Positions 56,739-64,000 of a DNA stretch of 64,000 nucleotides are shown piece after piece. Every line of letters starts with the position of its first letter. Positions within the stretch are counted from its first letter, which is position 1. The position numbers and the translations under genes were made by a program. Under the pieces are notes generated by a model. The model did not search any database, was not told the origin of the DNA, and was given only the letters and a program-made list of their open reading frames with translations. The stretch lies in NCBI RefSeq assembly GCF_002117935.1, contig NZ_BDJE01000025.1, positions 1-64,000 of the forward strand, read 5' to 3'. The stretch comes from Nocardioides sp. PD653-B2 (GTDB lineage Bacteria > Actinomycetota > Actinomycetes > Propionibacteriales > Nocardioidaceae).

Positions 56739-57599
56739 GTGGCATTCACCGAGGTCGCCGACCGCATCTGGGTCGCGCGCTACGACTGGTTCGACGTGAA
56801 CGTGACCCTGGTCGGCGGTGACCGCGGGCTGCTCGTCGTCGACACCCACGCCTCCGGCCTCGCCGCGCGCGGCGTCATCGACGACGTACGACGGCTCGGA
56901 GTCGGCGAGATCGTCGGGATCGTCAACACCCACGAGCACTTCGACCACACCTTCGGCAACGCGGAGTTCCGCGCGGCGTACGGCGAGGTCCCGATCCACG
57001 CCCACGAGATCGCCGCCGAACGGACCGTCTCCGCGGGCGAGCGGGTCAAAGGTCTCTACGACGCCGAGCCGCACGACCCGCACCGCGACGAGGTGCGGGC
57101 GACGGAGATCGTGGCCGCCGACCACACCTTCTCCTCCGCGGTCGCGCTCGACCTGGGCGACCGGATGGTCGAGCTGGTGCACCCCGGCCGTGGGCACACC
57201 AGCGGCGACCTCGTCGTCCGAGTGCCCGACGCCGACGTGATGCTGGCCGGCGACCTGGTCGAGGAGTCGACGCTGCGCCAGGCCGTGCCGGGCTTCGGCG
57301 ACGACTGCTACCCCATGGACTGGCCGCTGAGCCTCGACATCGTGCTCGGCCTGACGACGAACGCCTCCGTGGTCGTCCCGGGCCACGGCGCGCCCGTGGA
57401 CCGCGACTTCGTCGAGGAGCAGCGCAACGCGATCGGCATCGTGGCCGAGACGATCCGCGACCTGGCCGGCCGGGGCGTGCCGGAGGGCCAGGCCCTCGAG
57501 GCCGCCGACTGGCCCTACCCGCGCGAGGAGCTCGCGGCCGCCGTACGCCGTGGCTACCTGCACCTGCCGCGCAGCCAGAAGCGGTTGCCGCTGGTGTGA
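56739..57599 (+). CDS. MBL-fold metallo-hydrolase
   Basis: A 286-aa metallo-beta-lactamase-fold hydrolase. The metal motif is VNTHEHFDHTFGN (H-x-H-x-D-H). Further ligands are in HPGRGHTSGDLVV and VMLAGDLVE, with VPGHGAPVD near the C-terminus. The family includes glyoxalase II-like and lactonase enzymes. TAGGGT lies 7 nt before the GTG, so the mRNA may be leaderless despite the 18-nt gap from the DUF2470 gene. Confidence 0.88.
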   Translation: MAFTEVADRIWVARYDWFDVNVTLVGGDRGLLVVDTHASGLAARGVIDDVRRLGVGEIVGIVNTHEHFDHTFGNAEFRAAYGEVPIHAHEIAAERTVSAGERVKGLYDAEPHDPHRDEVRATEIVAADHTFSSAVALDLGDRMVELVHPGRGHTSGDLVVRVPDADVMLAGDLVEESTLRQAVPGFGDDCYPMDWPLSLDIVLGLTTNASVVVPGHGAPVDRDFVEEQRNAIGIVAETIRDLAGRGVPEGQALEAADWPYPREELAAAVRRGYLHLPRSQKRLPLV

Positions 57600-57641
57600 G
57601 CTGCCTCGGCCTGAGCCTGTGAGGGCCGAGACCAGCAGCCA

Positions 57642-57694
57642 GGTCGAGTAGCCGAGCGAGCGAGGCACGAGCTCGCGACCGGCGTATCGAGACC
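57642..57694. repeat. dispersed repeat GGTCGAGTAG...GTATCGAGACC
   Basis: A 53-bp copy of the element also at 40256 and 42531. The inner part (GCCGAGCGAGCGAGGCACGA) differs among copies while both ends are kept. It lies 22 bp before the small acidic gene at 57717. Confidence 0.8.
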
Positions 57695-57716
57695 ATGAGG
57701 TGGGTACGACCCGGTC

Positions 57717-57932
57717 ATGAGCAACCAGAGCGACGAGCCCACCACCGGCATCAGCGACGAGGACCTCCCGGAGGACCTCCAGCCCAGCGACGACAACCCG
57801 TTGGCGAAGCCGCTCTCCGAGGAGGACGACGCTCCGTCCCCCGAGGAGCTCGACGTGCTCAGCGGCAAGACGCCGGAGCAGTCCGACGACGGCGGCAGCG
57901 AGACCGACACCACGGACGACTCCGAGGACTGA
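57717..57932 (+). CDS. small acidic, probably disordered protein
   Basis: A 71-aa protein, about one third Asp and Glu with many Ser, Thr, Gly and Pro, no hydrophobic core and one basic pair at most. It is predicted to be disordered. I recognise no family. Coding bias is consistent with a real gene. It lies just before the DUF3097 gene on the same strand. Confidence 0.55.
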   Translation: MSNQSDEPTTGISDEDLPEDLQPSDDNPLAKPLSEEDDAPSPEELDVLSGKTPEQSDDGGSETDTTDDSED

Positions 57933-57981
57933 CGGCGCGCCCTCACCGGCTCTGTCGGCGGCGCCACCTAGCGTGGAGCGG

Positions 57982-58827
57982 GTGAACGACCGCTACGGCT
58001 CCGACGTCCTCGCCTCCGACTGGCGCGCCCCCAAGCGCGGCCGAGCCGTCGAAGCGCCCGCCGAGCTCGGCGCCGTGGTCGAGGAGGTCACCACCGACTG
58101 GTGCGGCGAGATCGTCGCCGTCGACCGCGACCTCCACACGGTCACGCTCGAGGACCGCCGCGAGAAGCGGCGCACCTTCCCGCTCGGTCCGGGCTTCCTG
58201 CTCGAGGGCCGGCCGGTCATCCTCGTCGCGCCGCCCCGCGCCGGTGCACCCGCGAAGCCGACGCGCACGGCGTCCGGCTCGGTCGCCGTCCACGGCGCCC
58301 CGGCCCGGGTCGCCCGGGCCAGCCGGATCTTCGTCGAGGGTCGCCACGACGCCGAGCTGGTCGAGAAGGTCTGGGGTGACGACCTGCGGATCGAGGGTGT
58401 CGTCGTGGAGTACCTCGACGGTGTCGACGACCTCGGCGACCAGCTGCGCGACTTCGGCCCCGGCCCGGACCGCAAGGTCGGCGTCCTGGTCGACCACCTG
58501 GTCCGCGGCTCGAAGGAGAGCCGGATCGCCGACGCGGTCGCGAAGTCGCCGGTCGGCAAGCACGTGCTGATCGTCGGCCACCCCTTCATCGACATCTGGG
58601 CCGCGGTCAAGCCCGACCGGCTCGGCCTGGCGCGCTGGCCCGACGTGCCGCGCACCATCGAGTGGAAGAAGGGCATCTGCCAACAGCTCGGCTGGCCGCA
58701 CCGCGACCAGGCCGACATCGCGCGGGCCTGGAAGCACATCCTCGGCCGGGTCGGGTCCTACAACGACCTCGACCCGACCCTGCTGGGTCGGGTCGAGGAG
58801 CTCATCGACTTCGTCACCTCGGACTGA
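57982..58827 (+). CDS. DUF3097 family protein
   Basis: A 281-aa conserved actinobacterial protein: YGSDVLASDWRAPKRGR at the N-terminus, VEGRHDAELVEKVWGDDLR and VGVLVDHLVRGSKESRIA in a TOPRIM-like core, and EWKKGICQQLGWPHRDQADI near the C-terminus. It is encoded near hrcA-dnaJ in many actinobacteria. The TOPRIM-like fold suggests nucleic-acid work, but no activity is established. TAGCGT lies 7 nt before the GTG at 57982; a GTG at 57973 is possible. Confidence 0.85.
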   Translation: MNDRYGSDVLASDWRAPKRGRAVEAPAELGAVVEEVTTDWCGEIVAVDRDLHTVTLEDRREKRRTFPLGPGFLLEGRPVILVAPPRAGAPAKPTRTASGSVAVHGAPARVARASRIFVEGRHDAELVEKVWGDDLRIEGVVVEYLDGVDDLGDQLRDFGPGPDRKVGVLVDHLVRGSKESRIADAVAKSPVGKHVLIVGHPFIDIWAAVKPDRLGLARWPDVPRTIEWKKGICQQLGWPHRDQADIARAWKHILGRVGSYNDLDPTLLGRVEELIDFVTSD

Positions 58828-58829
58828 GC

Positions 58830-58856
58830 GACGACCCGACCCCCGCGCGGGTCGTC
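58830..58856 (+). terminator. hairpin after the DUF3097 gene
   Basis: GACGACCCG (58830-58838) pairs with CGGGTCGTC (58848-58856) around a 9-nt loop, 3 nt after the stop codon. It has no T-run. It probably separates this gene from the convergent small gene at 58885. Confidence 0.65.
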
Positions 58857-58884
58857 GTCAGCCGACGAGATCGATGGATCGGGG

Positions 58885-59124
58885 TCAGCGCTCGATGTCG
58901 AGGTCGCGACGGGGCTGCACGTGGCCGCTGACGTCGTCGGCCTCGTCAGCGTTGGCCTTCGGCACGTTCAGGCGGTGGCCCTCGACGTCGTCGTCGGCAC
59001 CATCGATCTTCGGCACGTTGAGCCGGTGACCCTCGACGTCGTCCGGACCGTCGGCCTTGACTCCGACGCGGTGGCCCTCGACGTCCTCGATCTTGTCGGC
59101 CTCGAGCTTGTGGTTCTCGTTCAT
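58885..59124 (-). CDS. small DVEGHR-repeat protein
   Basis: A 79-aa hydrophilic protein with a strong AGGAGG ribosome site. DVEGHR occurs at residues 14-19, 29-34 and 46-51, with a weaker DVSGH at 64-68; the second and third are followed by LNVPK. The repeats are 15-18 residues apart, with Ala/Asp/Gly/Lys spacers. No cysteine, no signal peptide and no membrane helix. Repeated Asp/Glu and His could bind metal. It is the next gene after the GAF-subtilase on the same strand (97 nt). Function is unknown. Confidence 0.72.
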   Translation of the reverse strand: MNENHKLEADKIEDVEGHRVGVKADGPDDVEGHRLNVPKIDGADDDVEGHRLNVPKANADEADDVSGHVQPRRDLDIER

Positions 59125-59221
59125 GGATTCCTCCTGGCTGTGGGACCGGGCGCGTCCCGGTGACCAGAACTCTGCCCGGGATCGTGCCGTCGTTCCGTCG
59201 CGTGGCTGACACAACCAGCGT

Positions 59222-60457
59222 TCACTTGCCGACGTTGACCGCGGCGTTCTGGCTCAGGGCCTGGAGGACCGACTTCACCTGGTAGACGCTCAGCCCCGGG
59301 TGCTGCCCGAGCACCAGCGCGGCCAGGCCGGTGACGTGCGGCGCCGCGAAGCTGTTGCCGGTGGCGACGATCGACCCCCCGTCAGCCCAGGCGACGTCCA
59401 CGTCGATGCCACGAGCGCCGAACTCCACCGGCGGGCGTGGGTTCGTCGCGACGCTCCACGGGTCGTCGCCCTCGCGGGCCGCGACGGAGACCACGGAGGC
59501 GTACTGCGAGGGGTACGTCGGGCCCGGCGCGTTGTTGGCGGCCGAGACCAGGACCGTGCCGGCGAAGTACGCCGCGTCGGCGGACTCGTGCAGCGGGCCG
59601 AACATCGCGGCGCTGCGGCTCGAGAGCGACAGGTTGGCGACCGCCATGTCGTGCTCGAGCGCCCACGCGATCCCGGCACGCAGCAGCGCGCCGCGGCCCT
59701 TGAGGTTCGAGCCGAGCACGCGAACGGAGTAGATCTCGGCGTCAGGCGCGAGGCTGCGGATGATGCCGGCGCAGGCGGTGCCGTGGCCGACCAGGTCCTC
59801 GTGCGGGCCCTCGACCCTCCGGAAGCCCAGCGGTGCCTCGTCGTCAGGCTCGAAGGCGACGGCACCGGCGACGCCACCCACGCGCGGGTGGTCGGCGTCG
59901 ATCCCGCTGTCGAGCACCGCGACCCGGACGCCCGCGCCGGTGCCGGCACCGAAGGCCCAGTCTCGTACGTCGCCGATCGGCAGCGCCGGGACCGTCGCCA
60001 GCGTGGCCGCGTCGAAGGACAGCGACCAGGCCGGCAGGTCGGGACGGCTCAGCCGCGCGGCGGCCTCCTCGACGTCGCGCAGCGGCAGCGGGTCGCCGGG
60101 GTCGAGGCCGGGGTCGAGGAGGGTCAGGACACCCCGCACCTCGCCGTCCGCGGCCAGGAACGGCGCGACCAGCACCGCGTCGGGCACGTAGCCGGTGCGC
60201 TCGGCGACATCCGCGGCGAACCGCGCGTCGGCGCGTGCCTCGCGGACCGCGATCGCCTGCCCCGAGGTGGCCACCCAGCCGGCGAGACCGCGGCCGACCG
60301 GCAGCTCCACCCCGACGATCTCGGCGGCACCCTCGCCGTCGGCCGCGACGTAGCGGAGGGTCTCGCGGTCGGGTGCGACGACGGCCACCGAGCAGGCGGC
60401 GGCGTCGAGCATCCGGCGCAGGTCTGCCGCGGCCCGGGTGAACTCCGGCCCGCTCAT
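59222..60457 (-). CDS. cytoplasmic GAF-subtilase (S8) fusion protease
   Basis: A 411-aa protein with two parts. Residues about 10-140 form a GAF sensor domain (VGRGLAGWVATSGQAIAV ... VLVAPFLAADGEVRGVL). Residues about 170-405 form a subtilisin-type protease with Asp183 (AVLDSGIDADH), His225 (VGHGTACAGI), the oxyanion Asn309 (VSAANNAPG) and Ser369 (GNSFAAPHVTG). There is no signal peptide and no prodomain, so it acts inside the cell. A small-molecule-gated protease is the inferred role. GGAGAC lies 8 nt before the ATG. Confidence 0.86.
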   Translation of the reverse strand: MSGPEFTRAAADLRRMLDAAACSVAVVAPDRETLRYVAADGEGAAEIVGVELPVGRGLAGWVATSGQAIAVREARADARFAADVAERTGYVPDAVLVAPFLAADGEVRGVLTLLDPGLDPGDPLPLRDVEEAAARLSRPDLPAWSLSFDAATLATVPALPIGDVRDWAFGAGTGAGVRVAVLDSGIDADHPRVGGVAGAVAFEPDDEAPLGFRRVEGPHEDLVGHGTACAGIIRSLAPDAEIYSVRVLGSNLKGRGALLRAGIAWALEHDMAVANLSLSSRSAAMFGPLHESADAAYFAGTVLVSAANNAPGPTYPSQYASVVSVAAREGDDPWSVATNPRPPVEFGARGIDVDVAWADGGSIVATGNSFAAPHVTGLAALVLGQHPGLSVYQVKSVLQALSQNAAVNVGK

Positions 60458-60504
60458 CGGCTCGTCTCCCGGTCTCGTGGGGGTTGCGCTGGTTGACTGA
60501 CGCC

Positions 60505-61161
60505 ATGGACTGGCCGCTGCTCGCCTCGCTGGACGAGGAGGAACGTCGCCGGGTGCTGTCCGCCGCGCGCCGGCGTACGTACGCCCGCGGCGAGGTCCTG
60601 GTGCGCGAGGGCGACCCGTCCGACGCCCTCCACCTGGTGGCGTCCGGCCGGCTCGCGGTGCGGGTGACGACGGCCGAGGGCGAGAACGCGACCATCAACC
60701 TGCTCACGCACGGCGACTACTTCGGCGAGCTCTCGCTGCTCGGCGGCCAGGCGCCGGTGCGCTCGGCGACGATCGTCGCGCTCGAGAAGTCCGAGACGCT
60801 GTCGCTCTCGGCGGCGGAGTTCCGCGACCTCCGCGCCAAGCACCGCGCAGCCGACCAGCTGCTGCTGACGCTGATGGCCCGACGGGTGGAGGAGCTGTCC
60901 GCCCGACTGCTCGAGGCGATGTACGACGGCCTCGACCTGCGGGTCTACCGGCGGCTGGTCGAGCTGACCGCGTTGTACGGCGACGGCTCCGGCCCGGTCG
61001 TCATCCCACTGACGCAGGAGCACCTGGCCGAGCTCGTCGGCGGCACCCGCCCCACGGTCAACCAGATCCTGCAGAAGCTCGCCGGCCGCGGCGTCGTCGA
61101 GCTCGGCCGCGGCAAGGTGACCGTGCTGGACCACGCGTGGCTTGCGAAGCGGAGCGCCTGA
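60505..61161 (+). CDS. CRP/FNR-family transcription regulator
   Basis: A 218-aa regulator. The cyclic-nucleotide-binding domain has LVREGDPSDALHLVASGRLAVRV and the phosphate-binding cassette GDYFGELSLLGGQAPVRSATIVA (Gly-Glu-Leu-Ser, Arg-Ser/Thr), close to that of true cAMP binders. The C-terminal helix-turn-helix reads LTQEHLAELVGGTRPTVNQILQKLAGRGVV. It is divergent from the GAF-subtilase and convergent with the large AAA gene. The ATG at 60505 was chosen; in-frame TTG codons upstream are possible. Confidence 0.9.
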   Translation: MDWPLLASLDEEERRRVLSAARRRTYARGEVLVREGDPSDALHLVASGRLAVRVTTAEGENATINLLTHGDYFGELSLLGGQAPVRSATIVALEKSETLSLSAAEFRDLRAKHRAADQLLLTLMARRVEELSARLLEAMYDGLDLRVYRRLVELTALYGDGSGPVVIPLTQEHLAELVGGTRPTVNQILQKLAGRGVVELGRGKVTVLDHAWLAKRSA

Positions 61162-61163
61162 CC

Positions 61164-64000
61164 TCACGCGGCCACTCCGGCGAGAGCCCGGTCGAGCTCC
61201 TCGCTCCAGCGCACCGCGCCCAGTCGTCCGAAGATCTCCCGGGCGCGTTCACCCAGGGGCGCCGCCTCGTCGGCGCGACCCTGCCGGGTGAGCAGCACGG
61301 TGAGGTCGGCCAGGCAGCAGGCCACGGTGGGCTCGGAGTGCCACTGCTCGGCAAGCGCCAGAGCGTTCCGCAGCTGCTCCTCGGCCGCCGCGGGATCGTC
61401 CTCCTCGGCGGCGATCAGTCCTGCCATCCGGGCGCGCTGGGCACGCAGGCCGGTCGTGGGATTGCTGCCGCGGTGGTCGTCGACCAGCGCGAGGAGCGCG
61501 TCGAGCTCCGCTCGGTCGCCCGCCTCCCACGCGATCTCGGTGGCGATCTGCCAGACACAGGTGAAGTCGTCGTAGAGGCCGGTCGCGGCGTACATCGTCT
61601 CGGCTGCCTCGCGACCCTGCCGGGCCGCGAGCCCGTTGCCGCTCGCTTGGCCGTGCATGGCCGCCGAGACCAACACGAACGAGCGCAGGGAGAGGTCGTC
61701 GCCGTCGAGCTCGAGGGCGAAGTCCGTGGAGGGACTCCATCCCTCGCCACGCGCCAGCGCGATCCGGCCGATCACGAAGTCCGCGATGACGCGCTCGGTC
61801 TCGGCCTCGGCGGAGGTGGCCGCGACACCGTCCCAGTCGCCGGCGAGCAGCTGGGCCAGCGCGAGGTTGATCGCGGTGTTGGAGTGGGCGTAGAGCGAGC
61901 CCGCCTGGCGGCTCACCACGATCGCCTGGCGCCCGTACTCCAGGGCCCGGAGCGCGTCGTCCGGCGTCCACGACACGTTGAGGTTGGTCAGGCAGCGGTT
62001 GACGATGTCGAGCCGGTCGATCCGTCGCCCGATCTCCACCGCCGACGCGAAGAGCGCCCGGCCGAGCCCGCGGGTGCCGGTCAGCATGTAGTGGAGGGCC
62101 AGGCCGACGTAGCTGTCCGCGATCTCTGCCTCGTCGTCGACGAGCTCCGCGAGCCGCGCCTTCTCGTCCGCGATCTCGCGGAAGTCGTGGCTGGTCCGCA
62201 TCTGCAGCTGGATCAGGGTCTGGGCGAGCTCGACGAGCACCCACGCAGCCTCGTCGCGACCACGAAGAGCGTCATAGCGCGCCTGGGCCATCGCGATCGC
62301 GGCCTCGTAGTCGTTGCGATCCACCGCGATCGCCGCCGCGAGGATCGCGACGGCCGAGGACGCGGAGAGCTCGTCGCCCTGCGCGGTGAAGGCGTCGCGC
62401 GCGGACTCGCTGTGCTCGATCGCGCCCTCCAGGTCGCCGGCCTCCCGGAGCGCCCGAGCCAGGTCGAGCTCGATCCGCGCGCGCTCGACGGGCTCGGCGG
62501 CCCGCTCGAGCGCGACCCCGAGATGACCCGCCGCCTCCGCGGGCGCGCCGAGGGCCAGGGCGCGGACGGCAGCCCGGCGCAGCTCGCCGATGGCCCGCGC
62601 GGTCAGCTCGGCGACGTCATCGTCCTCCGGCACCGCGTCGAGGGCGTCGAGGTAGTGCTGGGCCGCGATCGCCGCGACCTCCGCCGACGAGTCCTCCGTC
62701 GACGTCAGCAGCCCGACGACCGTCAGGTGGCCGGCCTTGCGGTCGCGGCGCGAGAGGGTGCCGTAGGCGACCTGACGGACGACGGCCTGCACGAACTGGT
62801 AGAGGCCGACCTCGACGCTGAGCCGGTTGGACTCCTGGCGCAGCAGCTGGAGCCGGACCAGCGCCGCGAGCACGTCGTCGAGGTCGGCGACGTCCGGGCA
62901 CAGGTGGGCGATCGTGTCGCGGGCGAAGGACCGGCCCACGATGCTCGCACGGTCGATCACCCGACGCTGATCGGGCGAGAGCTTGTCGAGCCGGGCCGCG
63001 ATCAGCGCCTGCAGCGAGGCCGGGGCGCCGATCTGGTCGAGGTCGAGGGTGCCCTCGCCGGCGAGGACGTACTGCCCGCCGCGAGGCACGACGAGGTCGC
63101 GGTCGATCAGGGAGCGCACCGTCTCCACCGCGAAGAGCGGAATGCCCTCCGCTCGTGAGACCAACGCGTCGCGCACGGCGTCGTCGAGGCCCCCGACCAG
63201 GCCGTCGAGGAGCTCCCCCATCTGCCCGGCTCCCAGGGCGTCGAGGTGCACGACGGTCGAGCGCCGGTTGGTGGCGAGGCCGGGGTTGGCCTCGAGCAGC
63301 CCGGGCCGCGTGAACAGGCCCACGAAGCAGGGGAACGTCGCGAAGGCGAGCAGGTGCTCGACGAAGAGCACCAGGCCGTCGTCGGCGTACTGGGCGTCGT
63401 CGATGAGCAGGACCACCGGCGTCTGCCGGCCGGGGACGCTGTCGCTGACCCGGTGGAGGAAGGTCGTCCAGGCCGAGAAGAGGTCCTCGCGGGGAAAGGA
63501 CCCGACGGCCCCGATCCCCAGCAGCGCCTCCATCCGCGGCTCGAGCCAGGCCCGCTCGTCGGCGTCGGTCAGCAGCAGGTCGAGCCCTGCGGCGAGCAGC
63601 TCTGCCTGGTCCTCGTCTCCGTGGGCGACGTCGGCGACCTCGATGCCGCCGCCGTTGTTGCGGATCACCTGCAACCGGCCGCGGATCGCCTCGGCCAGCG
63701 CGTAGAACGCGACACCCTCGCCGTACGACACGCACCGACCGGTGTGCCAGCGAACGTCGGCGCTCAGGCCGTCGACGTACTTCTCGAACTCCCACGCCAG
63801 CCGGGACTTGCCGAGCCCGGCGTCGCCGTCGACGACGAGCAGTGCCGGCCGTTCGGTCTCCTCCACCCGGTGGAAGAGCTCCTTGACCAGCCGCATCTCG
63901 CGGTCGCGACCGATGTGCGGTGCCTCGAGCCCGTCGGCGCGCTGGGCTCCGCCGACCGCGGCGACCACGGCGCGCACCGACCACAACGGCATCGGCTCGG
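61164..64000 (-). CDS. large AAA/TPR protein, partial (possible nucleotide-cyclase C-terminal part)
   Basis: At least 945 codons; the frame is open to the window's right edge. It shows Walker A DGDAGLGKSRLAWEF, Walker B VVLLIDDAQYADD, then a long helical TPR-rich region to the C-terminus. The first visible residues (WSVRAVVAAVGGAQRADGLE, then APHIGRDREMRLVKELFHR) match the linker before the AAA domain of adenylate/guanylate cyclase-AAA-TPR proteins. The true start and any cyclase domain would lie outside the window. It is convergent with the CRP-type gene, 2 nt apart. Confidence 0.75.
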   Translation of the reverse strand, partial: EPMPLWSVRAVVAAVGGAQRADGLEAPHIGRDREMRLVKELFHRVEETERPALLVVDGDAGLGKSRLAWEFEKYVDGLSADVRWHTGRCVSYGEGVAFYALAEAIRGRLQVIRNNGGGIEVADVAHGDEDQAELLAAGLDLLLTDADERAWLEPRMEALLGIGAVGSFPREDLFSAWTTFLHRVSDSVPGRQTPVVLLIDDAQYADDGLVLFVEHLLAFATFPCFVGLFTRPGLLEANPGLATNRRSTVVHLDALGAGQMGELLDGLVGGLDDAVRDALVSRAEGIPLFAVETVRSLIDRDLVVPRGGQYVLAGEGTLDLDQIGAPASLQALIAARLDKLSPDQRRVIDRASIVGRSFARDTIAHLCPDVADLDDVLAALVRLQLLRQESNRLSVEVGLYQFVQAVVRQVAYGTLSRRDRKAGHLTVVGLLTSTEDSSAEVAAIAAQHYLDALDAVPEDDDVAELTARAIGELRRAAVRALALGAPAEAAGHLGVALERAAEPVERARIELDLARALREAGDLEGAIEHSESARDAFTAQGDELSASSAVAILAAAIAVDRNDYEAAIAMAQARYDALRGRDEAAWVLVELAQTLIQLQMRTSHDFREIADEKARLAELVDDEAEIADSYVGLALHYMLTGTRGLGRALFASAVEIGRRIDRLDIVNRCLTNLNVSWTPDDALRALEYGRQAIVVSRQAGSLYAHSNTAINLALAQLLAGDWDGVAATSAEAETERVIADFVIGRIALARGEGWSPSTDFALELDGDDLSLRSFVLVSAAMHGQASGNGLAARQGREAAETMYAATGLYDDFTCVWQIATEIAWEAGDRAELDALLALVDDHRGSNPTTGLRAQRARMAGLIAAEEDDPAAAEEQLRNALALAEQWHSEPTVACCLADLTVLLTRQGRADEAAPLGERAREIFGRLGAVRWSEELDRALAGVAA

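Noticed and set aside
55989..57668. 559-codon minus-strand frame opposite the DUF2470 and MBL genes
   Set aside because: Both plus-strand genes have recognisable domains, start signals and an iron box. The opposite frame has none.

Overview
The window is very GC-rich DNA with strong G/C third-position bias. It reads as core chromosome of an actinobacterium, most likely a Nocardioides-like member of the Propionibacteriales. The lineage call is an inference. It rests on the actinobacterial gene order (hrcA-dnaJ-rsmE ... HIT-phoH-ybeY-CorC-cdd-like-era ... leuA ... recO-uppS ... zur-znu ... glyS-dus-dgt-dnaG-tRNA-Asn), a two-gene locus for 10-methyl-branched fatty acids (a chemotaxonomic trait of the group), many apparently leaderless genes, and short dispersed repeats of the GGTCGAGTAG...GTATCGAGACC type. 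No prophage, IS element, integrase or CRISPR array was seen.

Layout. 1-334: gene-free, with two leftward promoters that may drive an rRNA operon just outside the window. 335-2678: FMN-dependent hydroxy-acid oxidase and tyrS. 2819-7467: membrane Ser/Thr kinase and a hybrid histidine kinase with two receivers and an Hpt domain. 7533-13188: small membrane proteins, aldo/keto reductase, an ArsR-SRPBCC operon, DUF2231, DUF72, a phosphotransferase and two tRNAs. 13240-23666: a 112-bp tandem repeat, then dnaG, a D-2-hydroxyacid dehydrogenase, dgt, a HEAT protein, a secreted M15-like hydrolase, dus, a lipoprotein, glyS and a small monooxygenase. 23741-27170: five 61-bp tandem repeats directly before a Zur-boxed znuA-znuC-znuB-zur operon. 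27174-34298: two PAS histidine kinases around uppS, recO and an alpha/beta hydrolase, with a large nested inverted repeat. 34285-36112: leuA with a three-leucine leader peptide and hairpin.

36142-42506: flavodoxin-type reductase, glgC, two related cysteine-rich lipoproteins, era and a siderophore-interacting protein. 42622-45242: tmsB-tmsA-like genes. 45317-48511: cdd-like, CorC/HlyC, ybeY, phoH. 48930-52865: a lipid-anchored copper monooxygenase, a HIT protein, and an ECF-type sigma factor with two GerMN-Gmad2-like proteins. 52869-55902: rsmE, dnaJ and hrcA under a CIRCE operator. 55964-58827: an iron-boxed DUF2470 gene, an MBL-fold hydrolase and DUF3097. 58885-64000: a small DVEGHR-repeat protein, a cytoplasmic GAF-subtilase fusion, a CRP-family regulator and a large AAA/TPR protein running off the right edge, which may be the C-terminal part of a nucleotide cyclase.

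The most original candidate is at the right end: a repeat peptide encoded directly behind a cytoplasmic sensor-protease, next to a possible cyclic-nucleotide pair. The zinc operon with its repeat block, the leuA leader, the copper monooxygenase and the iron-boxed DUF2470 gene are also worth a look. Start codons were moved inward where a ribosome binding site, a -10 box 6-7 nt upstream (leaderless start) or a 4-nt gene overlap supported it.
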